64,000 nucleotides of DNA from Phragmites australis (GCF_958298935.1 NC_084939.1:3983501-4047500), one strand, 5' to 3'. Shown: positions 11,021 through 23,086, counted from the first letter of the stretch. The notes: generated from the letters alone by a model not told the origin. Program-made: numbers and translations.

Positions 11021-11099
11021 GGGTGTGTTAGGTTGAACTGCCGCGCGTGAAGACTGAGATATACATAGTTGGATAGTCACAAATAAATACAGATTATTT

Positions 11100-11720
11100 T
11101 GGACATCGGCATGACCTTAATTTCGAATGCAACTTTGACAGTAGTATAATGGACAGGAAAGTCGTCGTCGATTAAATTTGGTGACTGATATGTGTGTGGA
11201 AGACGTCGGGCGTACAGTCGTTGATTGCCTACCCCAATTAACTGGTCGAAACTTCGTTGGAGGAATTTTATTGCACGTCGCCTCACGCTCGCGACATACA
11301 GGACAAACTCGACCATGCATCTACGCGCGATAGCTTCTAGTCTCGTCCAGAGAGAAGGATCGAGAGACAATTGGCTCAAGTGATCAAAGTCGTTGATTGA
11401 TTTATTGACAGATATATGTATAATGTGCAGTTTCCATTCGTCGTCGTCGTCGTCACGTCTAATGTAGCGATGTTGTGAATTGATAAGTTCATAGCAATTG
11501 TGTTGAAATCGACGAGAGATGGACGAGAGTTCGTCGTACGCAGGAAGCCGTGGCCGCTTTTTATGTAGCCCAAGTGCTCCTTAGCTGCATCTCCCCATTG
11601 GGCTAACGGCCTCGTCGACTCTCCCGGGCGCGGCCTATTGGACCCTGCTGGGTGTAAGAAGGTGGGCCCCAACCTCGTGCCAGTGGCAATTCGGACATCG
11701 AGGGCCCTAACCTCGTGCTG
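11100..11720. other. RLP-B upstream region, duplicated elsewhere
   Basis: 11125-11290 matches 30960-31135 (GGACAGGAAAGTCGT...GGAGGAATTTTATTGCACGTC). 11384-11450 resembles 32420-32470 and 36630-36670. 11530-11610 resembles 35727-35778 plus 36254-36290. These matches tie it to the upstream region of the RLP-D copy. A CGTCGTCGTCGTCGTC microsatellite lies near 11438. No gene is seen. Confidence 0.6.
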
Positions 11721-11869
11721 GTATTAGGTGCGTGGCTACTGCCGCGTGGAGCAATTTGTGAATTTATTTTAGTTCAACTCAATCAATTAACTAGTTATTT
11801 TGATTAGATCAAAATAATTAATTAGTTAATTAAATAAGTGATTTGTATAAAATTACAAGTATTATACTA

Positions 11870-12356
11870 TCTGTAACATGAAACTACTAGTATTGTGACT
11901 AGTAACACAAAACTACAATTATTATACATCAATTTCACACAAAATCAGATTTTAATTGGATTCATCCAACGTGGTCTTCTATTTTTCCAAAAATTCTAGA
12001 ACTTTCTGTACGTGTTCCATAATCCATGTTAAACCCATTTAATTGGATTCACCTAAAAAGAATTTGTAGAATTTAAACTAAAATTATCCAAAAAAGCTAC
12101 TTTTATAACTCCTAACAATTGTTAGGGCGTCAAATAAAATCCCAAAAATCTGGAAAAAATCACTAATAACTTTATTATATGATGGACTAATTTCTCAAAT
12201 TATTTTCAGCCCTTGGTTATATGGTGAAAAAGTAAATTCTTTTGTAAGTATATAAATAGAGCATATAAATGGAGCATTACAAAGGAAATAACTTTTTCAC
12301 CATATAAAATAAGGATAAAAATAATTTTAGAAATTAGTAAATTATATAATAAGAAT
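11870..12356. mobile_element. Foldback/MITE relic abutting CDCA7-like fragment
   Basis: Shares the arm of the 13.9-14.86 kb foldback (CTTTTATAACTCCTAACAATTGTTAG; same AACTTTCTGTACGTG context). The start of an inverted arm appears at 12285-12356. It ends exactly where CDCA7-like sequence begins, six bases before an exon-intron border. Confidence 0.6.
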
Positions 12357-13124
12357 ATAGGAAGGTATATATACTAACATACATACCCTTTTACAATTGG
12401 AAAGCACAAACTGCCATTTGAAGCATAAGTAATGAAATTTATCTATTCCTTGTAGTTAGTTTGTACTATTTTTATTGTGTAACTATCTTTCTTTTTTGGT
12501 TCATGTGATTCTTGTTGGCTTTCATCTCTAGCCCACCCCAACTTATTGGGACTAAATGCTTTCTTGTTGTCATTGCAGTTAGTTTATAGCGGTACAAAAC
12601 TAGGAAGAAAGATAAATAATGGACTGAATTTTCATGTAGTTAGTATGCATATATCAATTTGTTATTGATCCAAATCCAACTGTTGTGAGCAAGCAGACGT
12701 TTCCTTGACGCAGGTGGTCAGCCTTGGGTACAATTCTGTGGCACACTATCTAATGGCAACAAAGCGATCATCAGCTAACTCAGAGGATTCAAGCTCTGCT
12801 GACTCCTCGAACAAGTTGCCATCTAAATCAGAATCCTCATGCATTTCCCCGGTTTCCAAGGAGGGCCTAGAGGATGCAGAAACAAGCAGCGAAGCTAAGC
12901 AAAACAAAGCAACTTACCGCCAAGTGAAGAACTCTGATGGTGACAAGGACGATAGCATAAGCAAGTCTGTGGTGACATCTGATTCTCAGGATGATCAGGC
13001 CAACAAGGATGCTGATTGTGCCACTCTATCTAAGCCAGCGCCGCCAAGGAAGAGGAAGTATGTTGAACGAAGAAGCCCCCACTGTGTTGCAAGCAGGCTG
13101 CGTTCTCGGTCCAACAAGCCATGA
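12357..13124 (+). pseudogene. CDCA7-like (zf-4CXXC_R1) gene, last exon and intron
   Basis: Starts with the last bases of an exon (AGGAAG) and the same intron start (GTATATATACTAACAT) as the donor at 46682. Last exon 12714-13124 follows a GACGCAG acceptor: VVSLGYNSVAHYLMATKRSS, then a Ser/Asp/Glu-rich region and a basic end (PPRKRKYVERRS...RLRSRSNKP). In this family LGYNSVAHYL follows the cysteine cluster. CDCA7-type proteins are nuclear; the best-known member works with HELLS/DDM1-type remodellers in DNA methylation. Cysteine exons are missing here; a matching set is at 45276-46681. No promoter or start, so a 5'-truncated fragment with an intact final exon. Confidence 0.85.
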
Positions 13125-13914
13125 ACACTTGATCTTATGAGCATAACCTTTTCTTTTGCCTGTCCGACTGTGTGCTCATTTCCTTTTGCGACGGAGAACA
13201 GACTTATTGACATAGTGTGTAGGCTCATTTGCAGTTCCTGGTGCATTTTGAGTTCGGTCGTCATTAAGTGGTAGTAGAATGATTGGGGTGCTAGTCCTTT
13301 GCAAAGCTGTGTATCAGCTTCAAACAATGGTGACTGCCAAGTGTGTTTCTGTGGGCTGTGGACCTGCTTTTTCTGATGTTCAGTGGACGTTTATCAATAA
13401 CAATATGCTTATCATCAGCTAAATGTTTAATTTGTGCCGTGTGTTCGTAAGTATTCTGTTATAGTCGGCCTCTGTTAATTTTTTTGTGGGGGGGGGAGAG
13501 TTTGATTAATTAACAATTAACCACCAGAGTTGTTACCATCAGGGACGAAACTACAGTAGCACAACCGAGTGCACTGGCACCACGGAAAAAATAAAATATT
13601 AGTTATTAACAATTCAATTTTATCTTTTATACACCATCTAATCCTAAACATATGCACCATCCAAGCCTAGAGATGGTGAAGTGTGTACTGAGTCTTACAA
13701 TCTTTGAGCAAGAGCTCATGAATACAAGAAGGCCACCTCCGGAAGAAGAGGCACCACCGATTCGGCTTCACGCGGCACCGGGCTCCATCTGGACCGGGCC
13801 TGTGTTAAAATTGCTATACTTGTCAAGTAGACTGATACACTGGTCCATGTGAGCATGTCTATTGTCTTGAATTCTTATGGTTGTGTGACCTTTGGTTCCT
13901 GTCAGTCTCACGAG
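13125..13914. other. 3' flank and intergenic DNA
   Basis: Likely 3' UTR of the CDCA7-like exon to ~13460 (AATAA-type sites such as CAATAACAATATG), then a G9 run (13488-13496) and AT-rich DNA. No gene or clear TE is recognised. Confidence 0.4.
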
Positions 13915-14860
13915 CTTTTTTTATTTTTATATTTTTTTATCATAAAAATTTATTTAAATATATCTCGGATGAAAAGATTTAGGAAAATATACACCTACCG
14001 CACTGCATGAACAGTACCCCCCGTGGTGAACAGTATTCCGAATTTCAATCTATTTTATCTGTTCAAAATAGTAATGTTCTGTTGCTACAAAAATCCTAAA
14101 ACTTTTTGTACGTGTTTCATAATCCATATGCAATCCATTTTAATTGAATTTACCCAAAAATCATGTGTAGAATTTATACTAAAATTCTCCAAAAAAGGCT
14201 ACTTTTATAACTTCTAACAATTGTTAGTGCCTCAAATAAATTTTTAAAAATCTGGTAAAATTCACTAATATTCTTCTTATGTGATGTGATAATTTCTAAA
14301 ATTATTTTCAGTCCTATATTATGTGGTAAAAAAGTGAGTTCCTTTGTAATGCACCATTTATATATATTTTTATAATTTCATATGATATTCTTCTTTTAAC
14401 TTAATTTGAATTCAAAATTATATAAACCTAGTGCTTAAATTTTTTTTAGAAATTATCACATCGCATAAGAAGAATATTAGTGAATTTTACCAGATTTTTA
14501 GAAATTTATTTGAGGCATTAACAATTGTTAGAAGTTATAAAAGTAGTATTTTTTGGAGAATTTTAGTTTAAATTATACACATGATTTTTGGGTAAATTCA
14601 ATTAAAAGGGGTTTCACATGGATTATGGAACACGTACAAAAAGTTTTAGGATTTTTCTAGCAACAGAACATCAATATTTTGAACAAATAAGATAGGAGAA
14701 AAATTAAAATTGGCTTACCGCCCCTACTTACCGCACTCTCAGAGGGCGTTAAGTGCCTAACCGTCCTACGAGAGGGCGGTAGGCGTCTATTTTTGTAAAT
14801 TTTTTCATCCGGGATATATTTAAATAAATTTTTATGTTAAAAAATATAAAAATAAAAACT
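13915..14860. repeat. Foldback element, ~430-bp inverted arms
   Basis: Left arm 13915-14358 and right arm ~14450-14860 are inverted copies at ~90% identity by eye, around a ~90-base loop. Shared landmarks include CAACAGAACAT, AAACTTTTTGTACGTG, TAACAATTGTTAG and the ends TTTTTATTTTTATATTTTTT. There is no ORF. The insert can form a very long hairpin if transcribed. Partial relatives are at 11870-12356 and 36950-37330. Confidence 0.85.
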
Positions 14861-15054
14861 ATGGATTATAGGAATTCCTAGATTATATTCATTCATTGGT
14901 TTGGTGATTGGGCTTTTGCCTAGCTGGAATTGTAGTAGAAGTGTGCAATTGTACTGGGCCCTGGCCTATCTTAGGTTGCGAAGGCCCAACCCAACCCAAT
15001 CTTCCTAGACTGGGCCCAATCTCTGCCCCAACCCGGTCATGTTCAACTTGCACA

Positions 15055-15215
15055 CTTAAAGCAGAAGAGCGGCGGTGGACGAGCTGCGAGCGTGCGGCTA
15101 GTGATGGAGGCGGTGTACGGCGACGACCGAGAGGTATCAGTGGAGCGCATTTCACGGACTGAGATGAATTGCAACTTTGAGAGATTGCCCAGCTGAGGTG
15201 GCATCCTCATAAAAA
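15055..15215. pseudogene. Short relics of an RWD exon (+) and an LRR (-)
   Basis: Plus strand 15090-15140 reads VMEAVYGDDREV, like VVTMYGDDLRVL in the RWD exon at 18848. A cluster of GGCCCA/TGGGCC motifs (14955-15020) sits upstream, as at 18240-18310. Minus strand 15165-15215 reads RMPPQLGNLSKLQF, an LRR piece close to SGRVPPQLGNLSKLHYLDLS of RLP-B. Both are too short for certainty. Confidence 0.4.
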
Positions 15216-15483
15216 ATGATACTATTTTTGTTTAGAAATAGTAAACGTATTTTTTTAAAAAATAAATTTTATGTACTTTAATTAATATTTAATCAAATTA
15301 TCTGACTAGAATTTATAATTCAAAATGATTTTACACTATATATATATTTTGTAACTATAAATAATTATATAATTTATAGCTACAAATCAAGTGACTCCAG
15401 ATGATGCAAGGATAGCAAGGAGGAACTTATCTGACCGACCAAAGACGTCTCCTCATAAAAAAGTTGACTGAAACTATCGCCAT

Positions 15484-15768
15484 TCAGATTACGGAGTCAA
15501 AGTTCAAGGGCGTGATCGCTCTGGCTCCGGTTGCTGCACCGGACGCCTCTCCACCGGCAGCAGTCCTACTCACGGTCATCTCACCACCACGAGGCGAGGA
15601 TGTCGCTAGCGATGTCTCCCTTGAACTCCAACTAGGCATCCCTCTCGTGCGCCAAGCAGCCGACGGTGCTGGTGCTGTTGCATGATGAGCCAGCCCATGG
15701 CTGGTCGGGGAGAAGGTGACAACAGCTGCTACGAGGAGGAGGAGCAGGAGCGTGGTGCTGGGACGCAT
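15484..15768 (-). pseudogene. LRR-RLP N-terminal pseudogene (RLP-C)
   Basis: ATG at 15768 gives a signal peptide (MRPSTTLLLLLLVAAVV). A frame change then leads into an LRRNT_2 cap with three in-frame stops: HERDA*LEFKGDIASD, ASWW*DDRE and *DCCRWRGVRCSNR. The WRGVRCSNR block is identical to RLP-A. It ends near 15530. No LRRs follow except the relic at 15165-15215, now on the 3' side. Clearly dead. Confidence 0.85.
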
Positions 15769-15824
15769 GGCCGGTAGCTAACGCATGGTCTGTTGATGAG
15801 TAGAGCAGTACTGCTTAGGCTAGA

Positions 15825-16475
15825 GCTGGGACTTAGCCGTGCCGTGCAAGTATGGCCCGGTCCTGTTGTGCCTCGTGTCACATCATGCCATGCTCATTAG
15901 ACATGATCGACTTATCATACCGTGTCGTGTCGGTACGAGTCAACTCTAGGAAGGTCTAAGCACGGCCCTCGGCACGTTGTGCCGTTGTCGTGCCATACCG
16001 ACCTAGGCACGACCCTGTCTCATGTCGTCTGACAATACTTACATATTTATCTTTTATCATCTCACACTTGTGTCTCTCATACTCACACACATCTCTCTCA
16101 TGTTTCATATCGCCTGATAATATTTACATGCTTATCTCTTACCATCTCACACTTGTGTCTCTTATTCTTACATAGTTATCTCTTACCATCTCTCACCAAA
16201 CAAATAGGGTCTTAGTGTCTCACGTTTTGTATTAGAGAGATTAGAGGATAAGTACGGAAAAATAGCCAAACAGATTGTGTCGTGCCATTTTCGTCCCGTG
16301 CCCAAGCCATCGTGTCATGCCGGCACGCCCACCGTGCCAAAGTCCTAGGCATGGCAAGGCCCTTATGTTCGTGCCGTGCCGGTCCGGCCCAAAATATTTC
16401 GTGTCGTGCCGTGCTTTGGGCCATGCCAAAAGTCATGCCTTGGGTTGCTCTAGCTCATGCCACCCCTGTATTTAT
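15825..16475. repeat. CGTGCC-rich hAT-like repeat
   Basis: Both ends carry many GTGCCGTGCC/GGCACGG motifs (15836-16015 and 16275-16440), inverted relative to each other. The middle has CTCACACTTGTGTCTC repeats. Ends TAGAGCTGGGA and, inverted, CAGGGGTGGCA resemble plant hAT termini. No 8-bp TSD found and no transposase. Confidence 0.4.
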
Positions 16476-16784
16476 AGTGTGATACTAGGATTCGAAGAAG
16501 TCTAAAGTATATATTTTGACTATTAATTTTCCTTACAATATATTATCAATTGCTACGAAACTAATATTGTAATAGAAGATATGTCAAATACAAATCTATT
16601 GATACATCATTTGTATACTAAAATATGCGTATAATTTGACTAATTATTGATCAAAATTTACTAAGTTTCACTTTTTTAATCATAATATGTTATGTATTTT
16701 AAAACAGGGAGAGTACTAGTGTGTAGTAGTGTAGTCTTCGGTCCGAGTCGTTCGACGACTACCTCCTACCATATAATTTAGGTT

Positions 16785-17410
16785 ATATTTGGTTGGGGGT
16801 ACGAGCCTCATCTTGGATGTGATAGTCGAGGACGAGGCCTCGTTCATGCGTTTGGTTCAAACCAAACCATTTTATACGGAGTGGTACAGATTTCAGAAAG
16901 ATTCTATTCAGATATTGTACACTTCCATGCGAAAAAATCAGCCGAACGACTCCGTATAGATTATGTCAACTCCACTAATCACTTATGGTTAATGATAATT
17001 AGTGATTATTAAGGATTTTAGTTAAACATTAGTTACAATTAGATATTATTAACATAACTAATTATTACTGTGGCTATTTAGTGATAATCATTGACAACTT
17101 AAGTTATGATTAACTAAAATTAGTCATAATTAATACTAATTAGTATAGTTTATTGATAATAATAAATATAAAAATTATTATTTTTCTAAAATAATTAAGT
17201 TATATATGGATATAATACATAGCTTTTAAGCAACTAAACACGTTCTCGTATCATTCCATACATCAAACCAGACACATTCATGTACCATTTTATACATCTA
17301 ACTAAACAACCTACTTGTACCATCTTATTCAGAACCATCTCATCCAGGACCATCCTATACAGGATAATCTCATCCCATTCAACTTCGTTCAATCAACCAA
17401 ACGCTATCTT
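16785..17410. mobile_element. MITE-like element with TTTGGTT ends
   Basis: Begins near TATATTTGGTTGGGGG and ends near CAACCAAACGCTATC. The interior is very AT-rich (TAGTTAATCACTAATTATTA types). Boundaries are approximate and I fixed no TSD. Confidence 0.45.
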
Positions 17411-18240
17411 ACATGGTGATTGGCGACTAGAAGATGCCAACAACATTCATGAAATCAAATGGAGATTAACTTCTTCAAAAAGGAAATGAGGGTTAAAATG
17501 CAGGCGTAGCTAAATATATGCATACCGTTCACGCATCTTTTCTGCGGCAAATGAGGATACTATATTTTCTTAGATTTTCGTTTTTGTGTTGAATTTCTGC
17601 GGCAAACGCAGGTCATGCTTCCTTTCGGCTTTCATATACTCGCGACATTGACCCGCGACTTCCTTCCTTCATTCTTTTGAAGACCTTTTTCAAGATAACT
17701 TCTGTTGAAGACTTGACTATACCAAGTTACGTAGTGCGTGCATGCTACTGAAAAACATTCGCCGGTAAAAGAGTGTCATGCTAAAACTGTTACAGCAGTA
17801 AACCAAACACTAGTATTAATAATTCATAACTCGCGTAATAAGTCAAACTCGCGCAGCTGTGTTCTGGCAAAATATAAACTAAACTCCTGCCTGTTCGTCT
17901 AAAAAAATAGCAGTCCTCTTGCTTGTTCGTCTAAAAAAATAAACACACCTTTTGTGCAAAAAAATAACACGGCCACGTTGCTCATTAAAGATTGAGTTCA
18001 TTTAGTAATGAAGATGGAGGGAGGCTTTGTTTATTTTTGCTGTGGAAGGTCACAATCTAGATTTTATGAAGAAGCTCCTCCACCAAATTATGAATTGTGA
18101 GATTTCGTAAAAAACATGTATTATGAGAATTAACTTTTAAATTATGATCATTTATTTTTACTTTTGCTTTTAGGGCTACAATGCATAATCAGAATAAAAA
18201 ACAAACAGCGTCTGATACAAGTGCGTAACTACTCAGCTCA
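17411..18240. other. Intergenic, nothing recognised
   Basis: No ORF or repeat structure that I can name. Contains a short direct repeat (TTGTTCGTCTAAAAAAATA, 17892-17910 and 17922-17942). Confidence 0.4.
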
Positions 18241-18847
18241 ACCAGGATGGCAAACCCATTCAGGCCCACTTCACCCAGCCCAGCCCAACCCAATCCCTTC
18301 CGCACCTCACTAGCCTTGGGCCAATTCCCCTCGCCTCACAAGTCACAAACGCGGACACACGTAAAATGGTAATGGGTCGGATCGGGTCGGATCCCACAGG
18401 TTTTAGACCGGGGCAGGGTTGGGTGTAGAAATCGTCCTGAGGAGCTATATGGTCGGGCCCTGATTCAGGTTAGGTTCGGACCCAAGATGTAATTTGCACC
18501 CATGGATACCATATGAACCCTGAAATCCTAAATTCAGCCTAACATATGGTGTTCAATGTTCATGGTCCATCACCCAACGCCCACCGGTCATGGCCCACTT
18601 GCCAATGATGTATGCAATGCTCTAGAATAGATTGGGTTTTGAGTCTCCTATCGGGTTTCGGGTCTCATTAGGGCTGGAGCTGGGAATAAATTTTGGGGCT
18701 GGATTGGATTTTATGTTTCTGATTTCGGGTTGGGTGAGTTCTGGCCTCGACACTACCATTGTTCTTACACACGCCCAACTTCCGCAGCTACTTTTTTCTC
18801 AGAGAGAGGGAGGGGGAAGAAAAAAAAATCCTCAGCGACTGAAGGTG

Positions 18848-21800
18848 ATGGCGGCGGAGGGTGCGGGAGGAGCTTGAGGCGGTGGTGACGATGTACGGAG
18901 ACGACCTCCGCGTGCTCCGCGACCTCCCTCCCCACCTCGTTGTGCATGTACGGCCTCGTACCGCCGACGACTCCTAGCAGCAGGTTCGCCTCGCCTCGTC
19001 CCACACACAACTAATCCTCTTCCTCACGGGCCGCAAGGCGCCCAATCCCTGCCGGTGTCTTATTTTCGTGGGTTGCGGAGGACTGGCGCGACTGATCGGC
19101 CGGCTGGTTGGTCAGCCCCCTGTTGTGCCCAAGAGGGAGTAGTCGGTAGGTAGTAGCCGGTGGTGGAGTCGCCGCCTAGTCTGAGGTGAACCCTAGCTAT
19201 CAGAGAAGAGGGGGGATTAGTGAGTGGTTGAAGTTTAAGCCTCTTTCATTTATGAGTTGATCTGTTGAGGTATTTTAATTTTGTATGGTTAGTGCTTGTG
19301 GACTTACAGATCGATTGATTTTTGGGTGCATTGCATATATAATGTCATGATCCTGATGCTATTATGTTACTTAATTGATAGGTTGTTGCAATGTGTTTCC
19401 ATGATTGGCTTGATGCCCGTCTTAGCATGCAAACAGGGGTATCTGAGTTACCTTCACACTGTGTTATGATTACAATGTATGAGCCTCTATGTGAGAAATT
19501 GTACCTGGAAGGCTGAGATTGTAAGCATAAGAGCCACTATGCTTAGGTGGATGTAGTTTGTACCTTTTTCCCCTGGAGTTCTTCTTTTATTTGTTATAGC
19601 ACTACTCGTAATGGAAGCATCTGTAGGACTGGCTGCAGTACCTTCGTGGTGTTTTGTCAGTTGAAAATCCCTTAAATCTGCATTTTCCATGACCTTTGAT
19701 GGACTGTAATTGTGGTGTTACCTGAATTGAGTTGCATTGTATGCGATTGAAGGCATGGAGGTTTCTTTACTTGTTCTTTCTAGACTTTGACATTGCTCAT
19801 GGCATCCAATGCACAATTCTATTGTGACCAATACTACCCTAAACTCCTCTTGCTCCTATTGGGAGGAATTATACATTGAAATTTATGTGTGTTAATGGTG
19901 GCTTTCTCTCGTTTCAGTTTGTAGAGCTCTTTCCTGGAATTAAAGCATCTTTATAGGTACGAACCTCTATCACCTTTCGAGATTCTCATTTCATCGACCC
20001 CAATCTAAATTCTAGGTACTTATGTTTTACGGAGAACTGTTGTGGAACCAATGTCCAAACTGACTGACTTGTAAACTCTTTTCCCCCATTCTAGTCAATA
20101 GCTGCTAATTTGCTTAGTGCCTACTATAAGTTTATAAACTTTTTTTGTGCACTCTTTTCTTGCTGCAAATCCTTGTAGTGCCATGCATTATTTGTTTAGG
20201 AATATCTGTACAACTACTTGGAGTTCATTGAATTAGGTAGTTATGTTCAAGAATATGCCATGTTAGCTTGAAGCATTAACCATTTTCTTGTACATGTGGG
20301 TATGTTTCAGTGATACAGATGGATAACTTGCTGTTTTGATAACCTTTGTTTTGCTATAATGCCAACACCCAACAATATCTTTTCTCTGAAATTTTGAGTG
20401 TCTTGGAAGTACTAATAGGGTTTCAGCATGTTGGAACTTGATAGCAATGCTCTAATGCTTGTGGTATTATAGGTTTAGAACTAAATGTATGTAATATGAA
20501 GAATAGGGAGCACTTATTCTGACTTGTGGACACACTAAATTTTGCTACCACTGCTTCCACAGGTTGATGATTTATCTTTTGCATTTACAGAATTGCGCAA
20601 TAGTGTAAGTAATTTATTCTTTCTAGTGGTAGCTTATATTTGGCATTGCAGTGACTGCATTATGAGATGGTGGGAATGGCTCGGACAGGGTGATGCGAAC
20701 CCTAAGGAATGTAATACAGCAGTAACCGCTGGAGGTGAGGAAATTATTTCTTTTGCCCTTTTCCCTTTCTATTTGAGTTTTTGAGCATATTTCGTAGAAC
20801 TGTTTCATGGACTCCTGAACTAAATCTGGTTACAAAGATCAGTTAGGTCGATGTCTACTATTCATATTATACCATGGCAGTTTTTCATTCACTTTTTGCC
20901 TGATACAAAGTCAAGTGTATGCTGCCTTTTGTGAATTGCACTTAGATTCTAGGCTTCTAGTCCATTCTGAAACAATAAGGTTAGTTACATTCTGGTGGCA
21001 TTAGTTTACTGACTTACTATTGCGATGAAGCATATTAAACCTACAACATTTTGAGCTTGTTTATTTCTCGATGACAATGACAAATGGCATTCTATCAAGG
21101 CCTCAAGGCTCCAAATAAGTAATGCAAATTCGTCCATACATGTAGTTAGCATTTTTGTTCGTTGGTTCCATAGGGTAAACGTTGTTAATCTTGACTTCTG
21201 CAACTAGTTATTGATGCTTCTAAAGGATTGGATTTGTCCAGCTCAGACAAGCATTATAATGTGAATCAGCACAAAGGATTTTGTCCAGTTTGCCGCGAAG
21301 TGTTCGATGAGAAGGATATTGAGCATGTACGTGATCTGTTGGGTGCAAATACTTCCCGGCTGGTATGTATCGGATATAATTCACGTAGATGAACCATTTC
21401 TTCAGTTTCAGACATTACCTGTTTAATTTCACTGCATCTAAGTCTTGATCATGATATTTTGAGGTTAAATCACTTAAGCATTGTCCTCTATCATATTGTC
21501 ATTCTTATCTTACCTCAGTTAGACCCACTATAACTCTTCTCTTTTACCCGTTCACCTTTAGGCATCATTAACAATTGACCTGGGTGAAGAGGAAAAGGAA
21601 TTGCTCCATTAATTCTGAGTTAGAGATGAACAGAAAGAAAAAATTTGAGTCACTGGTTAATCTGCAACAAGAACGAAATGGCCTGATCGAACCGAAGAAA
21701 GATCGCGCCATACAGCATGGAATGTATGTTTCTCTTCCTCCCAGCGTGCCAGCTACAGTTGCAGGAGACAATGATCCCTGCGAAGACACCACTACTTCAA

Positions 21801-21967
21801 CATCAGAAACAGAGCAACGCAGCCAGACAAACAACACCAGTAGCAATAAGCACAAGAATTCAGGCCATCGAAGGAGAAACCAAGCTAACGCTTCTAGAAG
21901 ACAACCTCACAGCCAGGCTTCTAGGCAACAATGGCAGATGAAAGGAGCAGACACTTCACACCAATAA
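18848..21967 (+). pseudogene. RWD-RING ubiquitin ligase (RNF25-like) pseudogene
   Basis: Exon pieces in order: 18848-18983 RWD start (MYGDDLRVLRDLPPHLVVHV); 19918-19956 (FVELFPGIKASL then stop); 20640-20738 (DCIMRWWEWLGQGDANPKE, C-terminal part of the RING); ~21236-21363 (FCPVCREVFDEKDIEHVRDLLG); 21562-21967 (LTIDLGEEEKELLH, basic tail to KGADTSHQ). RNF25-type proteins are RING E3 ligases whose RWD domain binds E2s or regulators. Lesions: a frameshift just after the start ATG, TAG in exon 1 (DDS*QQ), TAG in exon 2, loss of the first zinc ligands of the RING, and a 4-base insertion (AATT) giving TAA in the last exon. GGCCCA site-II-like motifs lie upstream at 18240-18310. Confidence 0.8.
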
Positions 21968-22468
21968 CATTGAAGCAATGAGGAGGTTGAATGTGAATTG
22001 TTGTTTTTTATCAGTTATGTATATTGATGGCGTGCCCTGCGTTCCTTTCATATTTATCCGACCAAAGCTCATGACACAGCAGCATGATTTTAACGCTGTC
22101 ATTATGGCCGAGAGTTAGAGGACTATGCATAGCATATTGGTACTCGAGAAAGTGACTATGCATAGCATATTGGTACTCTGGAGTTTATTAAAGAGAGAAC
22201 AATGCACTGGAGTCCATGTCACTGCAAAGTAGAGGCTAGCTTCTGCTGCGTAACGCGAATATAAAACTGCCACGTAACACGAATATAAATCCTGCATGCT
22301 TTAATCATACTTGTACTAGATAAGTTTTGTTTCATTATCAAGAACTCAATTAGAGTAATTTGTAATAAATCACGAAAAAAGTGAGGTACTCTGTTTATGA
22401 GAACTTTCTGCGTGAGTCACAACAATGGACCGCAGAAACTGGTTTGCCCGTGCATCCACTTGTACTCT

Positions 22469-22870
22469 TCATTCCTTGTTCTTCCCAACGTTGCTGGTTG
22501 CAGTTTCTGTTTGAATCACAATGACTGATTGACAGGTCATGTATTCATAGATAAACACACAATCCATCTGGGTTGTGTTGCGGAGTTGAAGCTCGCGGAC
22601 GTGGCCAGTCCGGTTGCTGCACCGGACGCCTCTCCACCGGCAACAGTCCTGTTCGTGTCCATCTCGCTGCCATGAGTTGAGGCGGCCTGCCCGGTCGCTG
22701 GCGATACCTTGCTTGAAGGCCAGCAAGGCGTCCCTCTCGCGCGGTATGCACAAGCCGTCGCCGGCCGTGTTGCCCGGCCGGATTTGCAGGAGCGAGTGAA
22801 CGGCGGTTGTGAGGATGACGAGCACGACGAGGCACCGGTGCAAGAAGCTGGCGGCGGTGGCGGTAGCCAT
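22469..22870 (-). CDS. N-terminal-only LRR receptor-like protein (RLP-A')
   Basis: Duplicate of RLP-A: ATG at 22870, 133 codons, same signal peptide and LRRNT_2 cap (CIPRERDALLAFKQGI, DCCRWRGVRCSNRTGHV). A few substitutions separate the two (TTT/TTA in the signal peptide, RRDDR versus QRDGH before EQDCC). A short unrelated end (VGKNKE) replaces the longer tail of RLP-A because the 3' flanks differ. The frame is still open, but there are no LRRs or membrane anchor. The TATA box is conserved at 22977-22985. Function unknown; may be a non-functional leftover. Confidence 0.72.
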   Translation of the reverse strand: MATATAASFLHRCLVVLVILTTAVHSLLQIRPGNTAGDGLCIPRERDALLAFKQGIASDRAGRLNSWQRDGHEQDCCRWRGVRCSNRTGHVRELQLRNTTQMDCVFIYEYMTCQSVIVIQTETATSNVGKNKE

Positions 22871-22976
22871 ACTGGTGGACGCGTTCCCGTGCAGTTATTC
22901 TTCAGTACATGCGCGCTTGACTTACTCTGTCTATCCTGCATGTGCGGTCTGGCGGAGCAAGTCGCCTCGATGCTTT

Positions 22977-22985
22977 CTATTTATA
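22977..22985 (-). promoter_or_regulatory. TATA box of RLP-A'
   Basis: Minus strand TATAAATAG, same position relative to the ATG as in copy 1. Confidence 0.6.
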
Positions 22986-23086
22986 CACCGTATTTGCCGT
23001 AAGGGATACTAGGATATCTATCAAAAGCAATGTACGTGACACTACCACAATTTCATAACATAGAGCCTAACGCATCATGAGGATTA

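Noticed and set aside
12705..12713. Translation start of the CDCA7-like exon at 12705
   Set aside because: The triplet is TTG, and GACGCAG just after it is a splice acceptor matching the family exon border.
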